Shown: piece after piece, positions 32,414 to 40,537 of the stretch | Layout of the letters: each line of letters begins with the position of its first letter | How positions within the stretch are numbered: position 1 is the stretch's first letter | NCBI RefSeq assembly: GCF_036226605.1 | Contig: NZ_CP109000.1 | Span: 6,444,501-6,508,500 of the forward strand | Length of the DNA: 64,000 bases | Source: Streptomyces sp. NBC_00704 | Lineage (GTDB): Bacteria > Actinomycetota > Actinomycetes > Streptomycetales > Streptomycetaceae | Direction of reading: 5' to 3' | Program-made: the position numbers and the translations under genes | The notes under the pieces: model-generated | Told to the model about the DNA's origin: nothing | Database searches by the model: none | What the model saw: the letters and a program-made list of their open reading frames with translations, nothing else

Positions 32414-33466
32414 TCAGCCGAACTGCTGCTCCAGGTCCTTGAGCTTGCGCTCCAGGGAGTCGAGGCGCGGAAGCGCCATCGTGTCGTCCTCCGCGGTGAG
32501 GTCGACCGTCGTCGATTCGGAGCTGTGGCGAACGGGCTGGAGGGAGGGCCGTGACCGAACGGGCAGCTGCTCGGCCGAGTTCGCTATGGCAGGCTCCGCG
32601 GGGACACGCTCGGCCGTCGCCCGCTCCAGCGCGGCCTGGGCCTCGACCTGACGGCCGCCGCCGCGGCCGGGGAAGCGGCCGTGGCCGCGGCTGATCGCCT
32701 TCAACTGCGCCCGCTCGACCCGCTGCTGCTCGCGACGGCGCAGCTTGGTCTCCTCCTTGCGGGCCTTGTCCTCGCGGACCTCCTCGACGGCCTCGTCCAG
32801 GCTGCGCACGCCCTCGAGCAGCATCAGCGACCAGGCCCTGTAGGTCTCGCGGGGGGCGCGGACCCAGCGCACGACGCGGATCTGCGGCAGCGGACGGGGC
32901 ACGAGACCCTGTTCGCGCAGGGCCGCCCGGCGGGTCTGCTTCAGGGCCCGGTCGAAGAGCACGGCCGCGGAGAGGGACATGCCGGAGAAGAACTGCGGGG
33001 CGCCGTCGTGGCCCAGGCCGCGGGGCGCGTGCACCCAGTTGAACCAGGCCGCCGCCCCGGCGAACGTCCACACGAGTATCCGGGAGCCGAGAGCCGCGTC
33101 GCCGTGGCTGGCCTCGCGCACCGCGAGGACGGAGCAGAACATCGCCGCGCCGTCCAGGCCGAACGGCACCAGGTACTCCCAGCCGTTGGTGAGGCCGAGG
33201 TTCTGCTGGCCGAAACCGACGAGGCCGTGGAAGGAGAGGGCGGCGGCCACGGCCGCACAGCAGAACAGGAGGACGTAGGAAGCGGTCCCGTATATGGCTT
33301 CCTTGCGCCTGCGGCGCTCCTCGGTGCGCTCCCACGAGTCGTCCGCGCTCGCGCTCGCCCCGGAGGAGCGCTTGCCGCGCGCGAGCACCGCAACCGCCGC
33401 CAGCATGCCCAGGAGCAGTACGGCGCCCGGAAGCAGCCAGTTCAGCGATATGTCGGTAAGTCTCAT
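32414..33466 (-). CDS. DUF2637 domain membrane protein
   Basis: 350 aa. A first transmembrane helix (WLLPGAVLLLGMLAAVAVLA) is followed by a cytoplasmic basic loop and about three more helices (SYVLLFCCAAVAAALSF, EYLVPFGLDGAAMFCSVLA, ILVWTFAGAAAWFNWVHA) that define DUF2637. The C-terminal half is soluble, charged and partly coiled coil (VREDKARKEETKLRRREQQRVERAQLK), ending in another helix (LDSLERKLKDLEQQFG). The family is typical of Streptomyces chromosomes and conjugative elements, where relatives occur near spread/transfer genes; function is unknown. No transfer genes are visible here. ATG 33466 has aaggga upstream. Confidence 0.82.
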   Translation of the reverse strand: MRLTDISLNWLLPGAVLLLGMLAAVAVLARGKRSSGASASADDSWERTEERRRRKEAIYGTASYVLLFCCAAVAAALSFHGLVGFGQQNLGLTNGWEYLVPFGLDGAAMFCSVLAVREASHGDAALGSRILVWTFAGAAAWFNWVHAPRGLGHDGAPQFFSGMSLSAAVLFDRALKQTRRAALREQGLVPRPLPQIRVVRWVRAPRETYRAWSLMLLEGVRSLDEAVEEVREDKARKEETKLRRREQQRVERAQLKAISRGHGRFPGRGGGRQVEAQAALERATAERVPAEPAIANSAEQLPVRSRPSLQPVRHSSESTTVDLTAEDDTMALPRLDSLERKLKDLEQQFG

Positions 33467-33790
33467 CTGGGGTCCCTTGCATTGGGATAGGGCGTAACGC
33501 CCGCCATAGTGGCCCAATCCCGCCGTGCCTCAGGGGGTTTCGGGGCAAGAGGCCGCCAAGGAGGTGCAAGGGGATGCCCAGGGCGACGTTCTGCTCGAAC
33601 TGCCGCATGAGGGGCGGGAGTTGAGTTCGAATAAGACTACCCGTAAGGGTGGTTCCACGGAAAGTTCCCGTGACGTGTGGGGATTTTGTGAATCGCCTGT
33701 GGCCGTACGGGAGTCTCGTTCGGGTGATCTTACGGGACGTACGGCGCGCCTTCGTTCCGGGGGTCGCCTCCGGCGGCGGCTGAGGCGGCG
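33467..33790. promoter_or_regulatory. Intergenic region upstream of the DUF2637 gene
   Basis: These 324 bases lie between the stop of the FhuF-like gene and the start of the DUF2637 gene, both on the minus strand. No gene is supported. A relatively A/T-rich patch at 33622-33640 (tgagttcgaataagactac) could belong to the DUF2637 promoter. Confidence 0.35.
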
Positions 33791-34690
33791 TCAACTCGCG
33801 GCGGGAGCAGTGGCGGTGAGCCTGGCGACGCGGTCGGCGTCGCAGGTGCGCGGGCAGGAGGCGCAGGTGTCCTCCGGGCGCACGGTGTAGAACATGCAGC
33901 AGCTCGCCCGGTCCCGGGTGGGCAGGGACTCGCCGCCGGGACCGGTCAGCTCACGGAAGGCCGCCGAGCCGACGTAGGGGCGCGTGGCCCCCGGGAGCAG
34001 CAGCTCCAGTTCCCGTCGCGCCCGTTCCCCCTCGTCGTCGCCGAACAGTCCGCCGACGTACCAGAGCCCTTCGACGATCTCGTCCGTGACCATGCCCCAC
34101 AGGGCGCGGCCGCGCCGCCGGGCGCGCGGGCCGAAGGCCGCGAGCAGCGGCTCGTGGTGCTCGGCCACCGCCGCCCGGACCTCCGCGCGCAGCGCCTCCT
34201 CGTCCGGGACCACCCGGGCGCCGGGCGTGCGGGCCGCCGGGTCGCCCGGCAGGCACGCGAAGGAGGACGGCGGGCGGACGGCCATCCGCATGCCGCCCCC
34301 GCTCCGGTCGTACGAGACGTCCGTCACGAGGAGCCGGGGGACCCGCCGGTGCAGGAACCACGGCACGGTGATCAGCAGGCAGGCGGGCCAGGCGTACCGG
34401 TGCAGCCCGAAGCCGGCCACCACGTCCGGGCGGGCCCTGCGGCCGTGGTCGCGGACGACCTGGGCGTCGTCCCAGGCCAGGAAGGTCTCCAGGGCCGCGC
34501 CGCCCTCGGCCAGAGCGGCCGCCGTGACCCATCCGCCGCCCCGGGGGAAGGGCTCCGTGTCCGCCAGCTCCCTGACCGTCAGGCTCGGCAGCGCCCGCGT
34601 CAGGCGGGCGTAGGCCTCCCCGGTGACGGACGGGGCGGCGGCCGACGCGATGGCGGCCGACTGGACTGTGGCCGAGGGGGCTGGGGGCAT
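33791..34690 (-). CDS. FhuF-like (2Fe-2S) ferric-siderophore reductase
   Basis: 299 aa. The C-terminus has the FhuF cluster motif: CC, ten residues, then CASC (SCCMFYTVRPEDTCASCPRTC region), giving four Cys for an unusual [2Fe-2S] centre. The central region (AWPACLLITVPWFLHRRVPRLL) is common to FhuF-like proteins. Such enzymes reduce ferric iron from imported hydroxamate siderophores in the cytoplasm. A near-consensus iron box lies 28 bases before the ATG, so expression should be repressed by iron through DmdR1/IdeR. No siderophore transporter is adjacent. ATG 34690 is chosen because the open frame upstream runs through the iron box. Confidence 0.88.
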   Translation of the reverse strand: MPPAPSATVQSAAIASAAAPSVTGEAYARLTRALPSLTVRELADTEPFPRGGGWVTAAALAEGGAALETFLAWDDAQVVRDHGRRARPDVVAGFGLHRYAWPACLLITVPWFLHRRVPRLLVTDVSYDRSGGGMRMAVRPPSSFACLPGDPAARTPGARVVPDEEALRAEVRAAVAEHHEPLLAAFGPRARRRGRALWGMVTDEIVEGLWYVGGLFGDDEGERARRELELLLPGATRPYVGSAAFRELTGPGGESLPTRDRASCCMFYTVRPEDTCASCPRTCDADRVARLTATAPAAS

Positions 34691-34717
34691 GCCGGTACCG
34701 CCGTTCCGGGAGCGTCT

Positions 34718-34736
34718 ACAGGTTAGCCTTACCTTA
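34718..34736 (-). promoter_or_regulatory. Iron box (DmdR1/IdeR-type operator)
   Basis: The 19 bases acaggttagccttacctta match the DtxR-family consensus TWAGGTWAGSCTWACCTWA at 17 of 19 positions; only the first two differ. It lies 28 bases upstream of the FhuF-like gene start. In Streptomyces, Fe2+-loaded DmdR1 binds this element and represses iron-uptake genes. Confidence 0.85.
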
Positions 34737-34890
34737 CCTGCCCTCGTCCTGGGTGTCCGGCCGCCCCCGTGCCCCGGCCGGTGGAGAGCCCCCGTTACCC
34801 CCGAGGCGGCGGGTGCGCCTAAGGTGCTTGACGGACGAGTAACAACCCGTCGTAATGACCCCAAGTACCGACAACGCCGGAGGAGGCCTC

Positions 34891-35832
34891 GTGGAGCGGA
34901 GCGCGCAGGGCTCCACCGGGCTGGAGACCCCGGCGGTGCCCGACGGCGACGGCCGCGCCCGGGTGCCGGCGCAGACACGCCCCGGCTCGTCCCCGTACGG
35001 CGCCGGATACGGCGAGGACGCGGACCGCGAGCGGTGCGGGCCGACGGACGCGGCGCGCGGCGAGCACACGCACGGCGAGGCCCCGTCTCCCTCCCCCTCC
35101 CCCTCTCCCCTTTCCTCTTCCGCGTCCTCCGGGTCGCCGGTCTCGTCCGCGTCCCCCGCTCCCGGTCTCGCGCGGGTGGGAGCGGCTCCGGCGCCTTCCC
35201 GTCCGGTGATCCAGCGGGCGTCGGTGCGCGGCCAGATCCTCGACGCCCTGCGCACCGCGCTGGTCACGGGCGAGCTGCTGCCGGGTGAGGTGTACTCCGC
35301 CCCGGTCCTCGGCGAACGCTTCGGCGTCTCCGCGACCCCCGTGCGCGAGGCGATGCAGCAGCTCGCGCTGGAGGGCGCCGTCGAGGTCGCCCCCAACCGC
35401 GGGTTCCGGGTGGTCGTGCGCGGCGCCCGTGAGCTGGCCGAGCTGGCCGAGGTGCGGGCGCTGATCGAAGTGCCCGTGATGCTGCGGCTCGCCCGTACGG
35501 TGCCCGGTGAGCGGTGGACGGAGCTGCGGCCCCTCGCCGAGGCCGGCGTGCGTGCGGCGGCCACCGGATGCCGTGCCACCTACGCGGAGGCCGACCGGCG
35601 CTTCCACCGCGCGCTGCTCGCCCTCTCCGGCAACGAGCAACTGGTCGCGGTCGCCGACGATCTGCACCGGCGGTCGCAGTGGCCGCCGGTCGGCGCGCCC
35701 GCGCGGCGCGGACGGGCCGACCTCGTCGCCGACGCGGCCGAGCACCTGTCCCTGCTGGAGGCGCTGACGGCGGGCGAGCTGGACGTGGTGCAGAAACTGA
35801 CCCGGGACCACTGCGCGGGTTCGGCCGGCTGA
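34891..35832 (+). CDS. GntR family regulator (FCD-type)
   Basis: 313 aa. The first 100 residues are low-complexity, with a long Ser/Pro stretch near residues 65-90. A winged HTH follows (RGQILDALRTALVTGELLPG, then LGERFGVSATPVREAMQQLALEG). The helical C-terminal FCD ligand domain carries EVRALIEVPVMLRLAR and a likely metal-binding DRRFHRALLALSGN. FadR/GntR members of this type sense organic acids or amino acids. GTG 34891 is preferred since aggagg lies four bases upstream; ATG 34855 is the alternative. It is divergent from the FhuF-like gene and convergent with the TPR-like gene. Confidence 0.88.
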   Translation: MERSAQGSTGLETPAVPDGDGRARVPAQTRPGSSPYGAGYGEDADRERCGPTDAARGEHTHGEAPSPSPSPSPLSSSASSGSPVSSASPAPGLARVGAAPAPSRPVIQRASVRGQILDALRTALVTGELLPGEVYSAPVLGERFGVSATPVREAMQQLALEGAVEVAPNRGFRVVVRGARELAELAEVRALIEVPVMLRLARTVPGERWTELRPLAEAGVRAAATGCRATYAEADRRFHRALLALSGNEQLVAVADDLHRRSQWPPVGAPARRGRADLVADAAEHLSLLEALTAGELDVVQKLTRDHCAGSAG

Positions 35833-35948
35833 CCGGCCCGCCACCGTCCCGCGCGGAGCGTCCGCCGCTCGTCGCCACCGCAGGTCGCGGTGCGGGCGGC
35901 GGTGCGGCCGGTGGGTGCGGATGTCGCCGTCGGACGGGGACGGGCCCC

Positions 35949-36734
35949 TCACACGCCCGACGGGCTCGGTGCGGCCGGCGGGGCCAGTTGACGGGCCAGC
36001 CAGGTCGGCACTCCGCCCAGCAGCCGGAACAGCCGTCGCGCCTCCTCCCGCAGCCGTGACGCCTCCGGTTCCACCTCCGCGTCCGCGAGCGAGACGAGCG
36101 CCGGAGCGGTGCCGACGAGATAGCCCAACTCCTCGCGGATGCGCAGGGATTCGGCGAAGCCGTGGCGGGCCTCGGCCAGCTCGCCGTCGCGCAGGGCGAG
36201 GCCGGCGAGGTGACGCCAGGTGAAGGACAGCAGCAGGGAGTCCGAGTGCAGGGCGGCCGCCGTGTGGGCGCGCCGGTACGCGGCCTTCGCGGCCTGCGGG
36301 GAACGCGAGATGTTCTCCGCGACCAGGCCCCGCCGGAAGTCCAGCAGCGCCCGGCCCGTCGCGTCCGGCGGGATCAGCGCCGCCGCCCGGCCCAGCGCGG
36401 CCCGCGCCTCGTCCGCCCGGTCGCGCACCCCGTGCAGCGTGGCCGCGTAGGCGAGCTGCCCGCGTTCACAGGCGGCCGCGCCGCGCTCCTCGTCGTCGTG
36501 GGCGAGGGCCTCCGCCGTGCGCAGCGCGTCCTCGGCGTCCTGCCAGCCCTGCTCGGTGTACAGGCACCGCTCCACCAGCAGCGCGGCCCGCTGCATCGCG
36601 CCCGCGGCCGTGCCGGGTGGGACAAGGGCCGCCGCGTCGGCCCAGCAGGCCCGCGAGCGCAGCCGCCATACCGCGGTCTGGAGGGGATCGTCACCTGAGG
36701 TCGTTCCGGTACCAGACATGGCGGAATGCGCCAC
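35949..36734 (-). CDS. TPR-like helical protein of unknown function
   Basis: 261 aa, almost entirely alpha-helical and Ala/Arg/Leu-rich, with spaced helices such as AAGAMQRAALLVERCLY, ALGRAAALIPPDATGRALLDFRRGLVAENI and ELAEARHGFAESLRIREELGYLVG. The spacing suggests tetratricopeptide-like pairs. No signal or membrane segment. The GTG 36734 start has ggaggg close upstream and is better supported than ATG 36719. Its neighbours are two regulators (GntR convergent, PucR upstream on the same strand); a protein-interaction role is inference. Confidence 0.75.
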   Translation of the reverse strand: MAHSAMSGTGTTSGDDPLQTAVWRLRSRACWADAAALVPPGTAAGAMQRAALLVERCLYTEQGWQDAEDALRTAEALAHDDEERGAAACERGQLAYAATLHGVRDRADEARAALGRAAALIPPDATGRALLDFRRGLVAENISRSPQAAKAAYRRAHTAAALHSDSLLLSFTWRHLAGLALRDGELAEARHGFAESLRIREELGYLVGTAPALVSLADAEVEPEASRLREEARRLFRLLGGVPTWLARQLAPPAAPSPSGV

Positions 36735-36907
36735 GTTGCCCTCCCCGAGCGCGCCGTCGAGCTATGAGTGGTGGCCGCATCTCAGCACGGATCGAGGCGC
36801 CGGGCCAAGGGGGCGGGTGAAGGATTTCACAAAGTCGTGGGACTCGGTGTCCTCCCAGGTGCGCGCCGAGTCGCCGGCGAGGGGCGGCGGGCGGTGTCCG
36901 GGCGCCG

Positions 36908-38653
36908 TCAGCTCATGCGCAGGGCCAGGAAGAAGTCCAACTTGTCCTCCAGGCGCGACAGGTCACGACTCGTCAACTGCTCGATCCGCCCGACCCGGTA
37001 GCGCAGCGTGTTGACGTGCAGGTGCAGCCGGGAGGCGCAGCGGGTCCATGAGCCGTCGCAGTCGAGGAACGCCTCCAGGGTCGGGATCAGTTCGGCGCGG
37101 TGGCGCCGGTCGTAGTCGCGCAGGGGGTCCAGGAGGCGGGCGGTGAACGCCCGGCGCACGTCGTCGGGGACGAACGGGAGCAGCAGGACGTGGGAGGCCA
37201 GCTCCTGGTGCCCCGCCGCGCAGACCCGGCCGGGACGGGCGGCGGCCACCCGGCGCGCGTGCCGTGCCTCCTCCAGCGCCCCTCGCAGCCCTTCGGCGGA
37301 GTGCACGGCCGCGCTGACGCCCAGGGTGAGCCGCCCGTCGCCGTCGAGTCCCGCGGACAGCGGCTCCCGCACGGTGGCGAGCAGCGCGTCGGCGAGGACG
37401 CCGGTCTCGCCGCCCTCGTGCTCGGCGGGCATGGCCGGCAGAGGGACGAGGGCGATGGCCTCGTCACCCGTATGGGCGACGGCGATGCGGTCGGACGGCT
37501 CGGGACCGGTGGCTCCGGGGTCGACGAGGATCTCCTCCAGCAGCGACTGGGCGACCGGGCCGGCCTCCGCGGCGCCGTCCTCCCACTCCACCCGGGCCAC
37601 CACCACCTGCCAGTGCGGCGCGGCGCCCAGCCCCGGCAGCAGCACCGGCGCGGCGACCCGCAGCCGGGCCGCGATCTCGGCGGGGGCCGCACCCGTCTGG
37701 ACCAGCTCCAGCACCTCCTGCGCGAGACGGCGGCGCACCGTGCGCGCCGCGTCCCGGCGGTCGCGTTCCACCGCGATGAGCTGGGTGACGCCCTGCAACA
37801 GGTCGAGGCGTTCGTCCGCCCAGTCGCCGGCGTCCGCCTCGACGGCCAGGAGCCAGTCCGACAGGGCGCTGTCGCGCACGTCCCGCGCACCGGGCACGCC
37901 CGCCGCCCCCGGACCGTGCGCGGTCCGCGGCGGCTGCGGGGACGGGGGGATGCGGGGCGTGTGCGGCGGGCGGCCGCCGCTGCCGCGGATCGGGAACAGG
38001 GAGAACGTCGTCTGCCCCACGATCACCCGGTGCGGGCCGCGCCGGCCGGTGCGGACGGCGGCCAGCTGCTCCGCGGCGAGCTTGGCGCACACCTCGGCCG
38101 CGAGGCCGGGGCCCGCCGTCTTCGGGCCGGCGATGAGCCGCCCGGTGGGGGACAGGACCCAGGCGCGCAGGTCCAGGTCGGAGCCGAGCAGGTCCAGGAC
38201 CACGTCCGGGCCGCCGCCGGCCGGGCCCGAGGTCATCATCCGGCGGTGCCGGTCGACGACGGCCGCGAGGTCGCCGGCGCGCTCGCCGGACACCTGCCGC
38301 ACGACGTGCTCGGTGATCGTCGCGAAGGCCACCGACTCGTGCACCGCGAACAGCGGCAGACGGTGCCGGGCGCAGGCCGCGACCAGGTCCTCCGGGACGT
38401 CGCCCAGCTCGGCCTCGCCGGCCGCGAGCGCGGCCACCCCGGCCTGCACCAGGATCCGTACGAACGGCTCGGAGTCCGCCGCGTCCCGCCGCCAGGCCAG
38501 GCCCGTCAGCACCAGCTCGCCCCCGGAGAGGTAGCGGCTGGGGTCCCGCAGGTCGGTGGTCATGACCCCGCGCACCGTGCGGTCCAGCTCGTCCTCGCCG
38601 CCGAGGAGCCCGAGGCCCAGCGCATCGGTGTCCAGAAGTGCGCGCAGCCGCAT
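36908..38653 (-). CDS. pucR: PucR family transcriptional regulator
   Basis: 581 aa. The N-terminal PucR domain (RALLDTDALGLGLLGGEDELDRTV, then GGELVLTGLAW) is followed by a central GGDEF-like CdaR region. The C-terminal HTH_30 reads FLDCDGSWTRCASRLHLHVN, then TLRYRVGRIEQLTSRDLS. Such proteins control purine, sugar-acid or amino-acid catabolism. The gene diverges from the xanthine dehydrogenase operon, so it is the probable regulator of purine oxidation, as PucR is in Bacillus. A Pro/Arg-rich insertion near residues 225-250 is not usual. Confidence 0.9.
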   Translation of the reverse strand: MRLRALLDTDALGLGLLGGEDELDRTVRGVMTTDLRDPSRYLSGGELVLTGLAWRRDAADSEPFVRILVQAGVAALAAGEAELGDVPEDLVAACARHRLPLFAVHESVAFATITEHVVRQVSGERAGDLAAVVDRHRRMMTSGPAGGGPDVVLDLLGSDLDLRAWVLSPTGRLIAGPKTAGPGLAAEVCAKLAAEQLAAVRTGRRGPHRVIVGQTTFSLFPIRGSGGRPPHTPRIPPSPQPPRTAHGPGAAGVPGARDVRDSALSDWLLAVEADAGDWADERLDLLQGVTQLIAVERDRRDAARTVRRRLAQEVLELVQTGAAPAEIAARLRVAAPVLLPGLGAAPHWQVVVARVEWEDGAAEAGPVAQSLLEEILVDPGATGPEPSDRIAVAHTGDEAIALVPLPAMPAEHEGGETGVLADALLATVREPLSAGLDGDGRLTLGVSAAVHSAEGLRGALEEARHARRVAAARPGRVCAAGHQELASHVLLLPFVPDDVRRAFTARLLDPLRDYDRRHRAELIPTLEAFLDCDGSWTRCASRLHLHVNTLRYRVGRIEQLTSRDLSRLEDKLDFFLALRMS

Positions 38654-39039
38654 CTCGTCGCCGCCGTTCTCTGTCTCGAAATCTACGATGAATCCTGAGG
38701 GACGCGACGGGAGACGGCCCGCCGCCGGTCCCGCCCCGGAGCCCGGGCCGCCGCGGCGGGACGTCAGAAACCGCGTTCTTCGATCGCCGGGCCGTCGTCC
38801 GTGTTTCCGGAGGAAAACCAGGAGGTCACGGAAGGCCCCCGTTCATACGAATCTACAAGATGCCCGAAGGGACCAGCCAACTCCTTCATGGTTTCCGTGA
38901 CTGACCCGGTCGGAGCAAGCCGCTGTGTACTGGCCCCACGACGCGTGAACAGCACATGAACGAGCCGGGCCCGCCGCACCCGATTCTGGCTCGATAGAGA
39001 CGACTCACGAGACTCACGAGACGAAGAAGAGAGCCGGTC
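38654..39039. promoter_or_regulatory. Divergent promoter region pucR-xdh
   Basis: These 386 bases contain no supported gene. Close to the xdh start is a direct repeat gactcacgagactcacgag (39001-39020), and A/T-richer patches occur near 38680-38700 and 38850-38890. The region must carry promoters in both directions and probably PucR sites. Confidence 0.5.
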
Positions 39040-39930
39040 ATGGACTTCCTTCGCCCCGCCAGCTGGGAGGAGGCGCTCGCCGCGAAGGCAGCGCATCCCA
39101 CGGCTGTGCCGATTGCGGGTGGCACCGACGTGATGGTCGAGATCAACTTCGACCACCGCAGGCCCGCGTACCTGCTCGACCTGAACCGCGTCGGCGATCT
39201 GTACGAGTGGGAGGTCGGCGAGGACAGCGTGCGGCTCGGTGCCTCCGTCCCGTACTCCCGGATCATGGAGCACCTGCGCGCCGAGCTGCCCGGCCTCGCG
39301 CTCGCCTCGCACACCGTGGCCTCCCCGCAGATCCGCAACCGCGGCGGCGTCGGCGGCAACCTCGGCACCGCCTCCCCGGCGGGCGACGCCCACCCGGCCC
39401 TGCTCGCCGCCGGCGCCGAGGTCGAGGCCGAGTCGGTGCGCGGTTCGCGCCGGATCCCGATCGACGCCTTCTACACCGGCGTCAAGCGCAACGCGCTCGC
39501 CCCCGACGAGCTGATCCGCGCCGTCCACGTCAAGAAGGCCGACGGCCCCCAGCAGTACTCCAAGGTCGGCACCCGCAACGCCATGGTCATCGCCGTCTGC
39601 GCCTTCGGCCTCGCCCTGCACCCCGACACCCGGACCGTGCGCACCGGCATCGGCTCCGCCGCCCCCACCCCCGTCCGGGCCGCGACCGCCGAGGAATTCC
39701 TCGGGGCGGCCCTCGAGGAGGGCGGCTTCTGGGACAACGGCAAGATCATCACCCCCTCGGTCGCCAAGCAGTTCGCCGACCTCTGCGCCGCCGCCTGCAA
39801 CCCGATCGACGACGTCCGCGGCACCGCGAGCTACCGCCGCCACGCGGTCGGCGTCATGGCCCGCCGGACGCTCACCTGGACCTGGGAGTCGTACCGCGGC
39901 GCCCGCCGCGCCTCGAAGGGAGCCGCGTGA
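39040..39930 (+). CDS. Xanthine dehydrogenase, FAD-binding subunit
   Basis: 296 aa medium subunit of the molybdenum hydroxylase family (CoxM/XdhB-like). FAD loops are visible as PIAGGTDVMVEINF and TVASPQIRNRGGVGGNLGTASPAGD, with a C-terminal CO-dehydrogenase flavoprotein domain (IGSAAPTPVRAATAEEFL). It moves electrons from the iron-sulfur subunit to NAD+ or another acceptor. ATG 39040 follows gaagagag. Its stop overlaps the ATG of the 2Fe-2S subunit by one base, so the three subunits are co-translated. Confidence 0.92.
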   Translation: MDFLRPASWEEALAAKAAHPTAVPIAGGTDVMVEINFDHRRPAYLLDLNRVGDLYEWEVGEDSVRLGASVPYSRIMEHLRAELPGLALASHTVASPQIRNRGGVGGNLGTASPAGDAHPALLAAGAEVEAESVRGSRRIPIDAFYTGVKRNALAPDELIRAVHVKKADGPQQYSKVGTRNAMVIAVCAFGLALHPDTRTVRTGIGSAAPTPVRAATAEEFLGAALEEGGFWDNGKIITPSVAKQFADLCAAACNPIDDVRGTASYRRHAVGVMARRTLTWTWESYRGARRASKGAA

Positions 39931-40535
39931 TGCGCGTCAACTTCACCGTCAACGGACGCCCGCAGGAAGCCGACGACGTATGGGAGGGCGAGAGCCTGCT
40001 CTACGTGCTGCGCGAACGGCTCGGACTCCCGGGCTCGAAGAACGCCTGCGAGCAGGGCGAGTGCGGCTCGTGCACGGTCCGCCTGGACGGCGTCCCGGTC
40101 TGCTCCTGCCTGGTCGCCGCAGGCCAGGTCGAGGGCCGCGACGTCGTGACCGTCGAAGGCCTCGCCGACCACGCCCGCCGGCGCGCCGGCCGCGACGACC
40201 GCGCGACCGGCTCCCGCGGCGACGCCCCGGCCGCGCCGGGCACCTCGCTCGACGAGGCGCGCGCGTGGCAGGCCGGGGGCGCCGACTCCCAGGCCGGCGA
40301 CGGCGGCGAACTCGCCCCGGTCCAGCAGGCGTTCATCGACGCCGGCGCCGTCCAGTGCGGCTTCTGCACCCCCGGACTCCTGGTCGCCGCCGACGAACTG
40401 CTCGAACACCACCCCAACCCGACCGACGCGGACATCCGCGAGGCGCTCTCCGGCAACCTGTGCCGCTGCACCGGCTACGAGAAGATCATGGACGCGGTCC
40501 GCCTGGCGGCCGCCCGGCAGGGAGAGGCGGTCTGA
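39930..40535 (+). CDS. Xanthine dehydrogenase, 2Fe-2S subunit
   Basis: 201 aa small subunit. The plant-type ferredoxin domain binds one cluster with Cys40, Cys45, Cys48 and Cys60 (CEQGECGSC and CSC). The helical domain binds the second with Cys143, Cys146, Cys177 and Cys179 (CGFC and CRC). Relatives have about 160 residues; here an acidic, Ala/Gly-rich insertion of about 40 residues (roughly 84-126) separates the two domains. ATG 39930 overlaps the previous stop; GTG 39927 would add one residue. It carries electrons from the molybdenum centre to FAD. Confidence 0.92.
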   Translation: MRVNFTVNGRPQEADDVWEGESLLYVLRERLGLPGSKNACEQGECGSCTVRLDGVPVCSCLVAAGQVEGRDVVTVEGLADHARRRAGRDDRATGSRGDAPAAPGTSLDEARAWQAGGADSQAGDGGELAPVQQAFIDAGAVQCGFCTPGLLVAADELLEHHPNPTDADIREALSGNLCRCTGYEKIMDAVRLAAARQGEAV

Positions 40536-40537
40536 CG

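Noticed and set aside
32414..33466. DUF2637 gene as evidence of an integrated conjugative element
   Set aside because: No integrase, excisionase, replication, transfer gene, tRNA or attachment-site duplication is visible around it.
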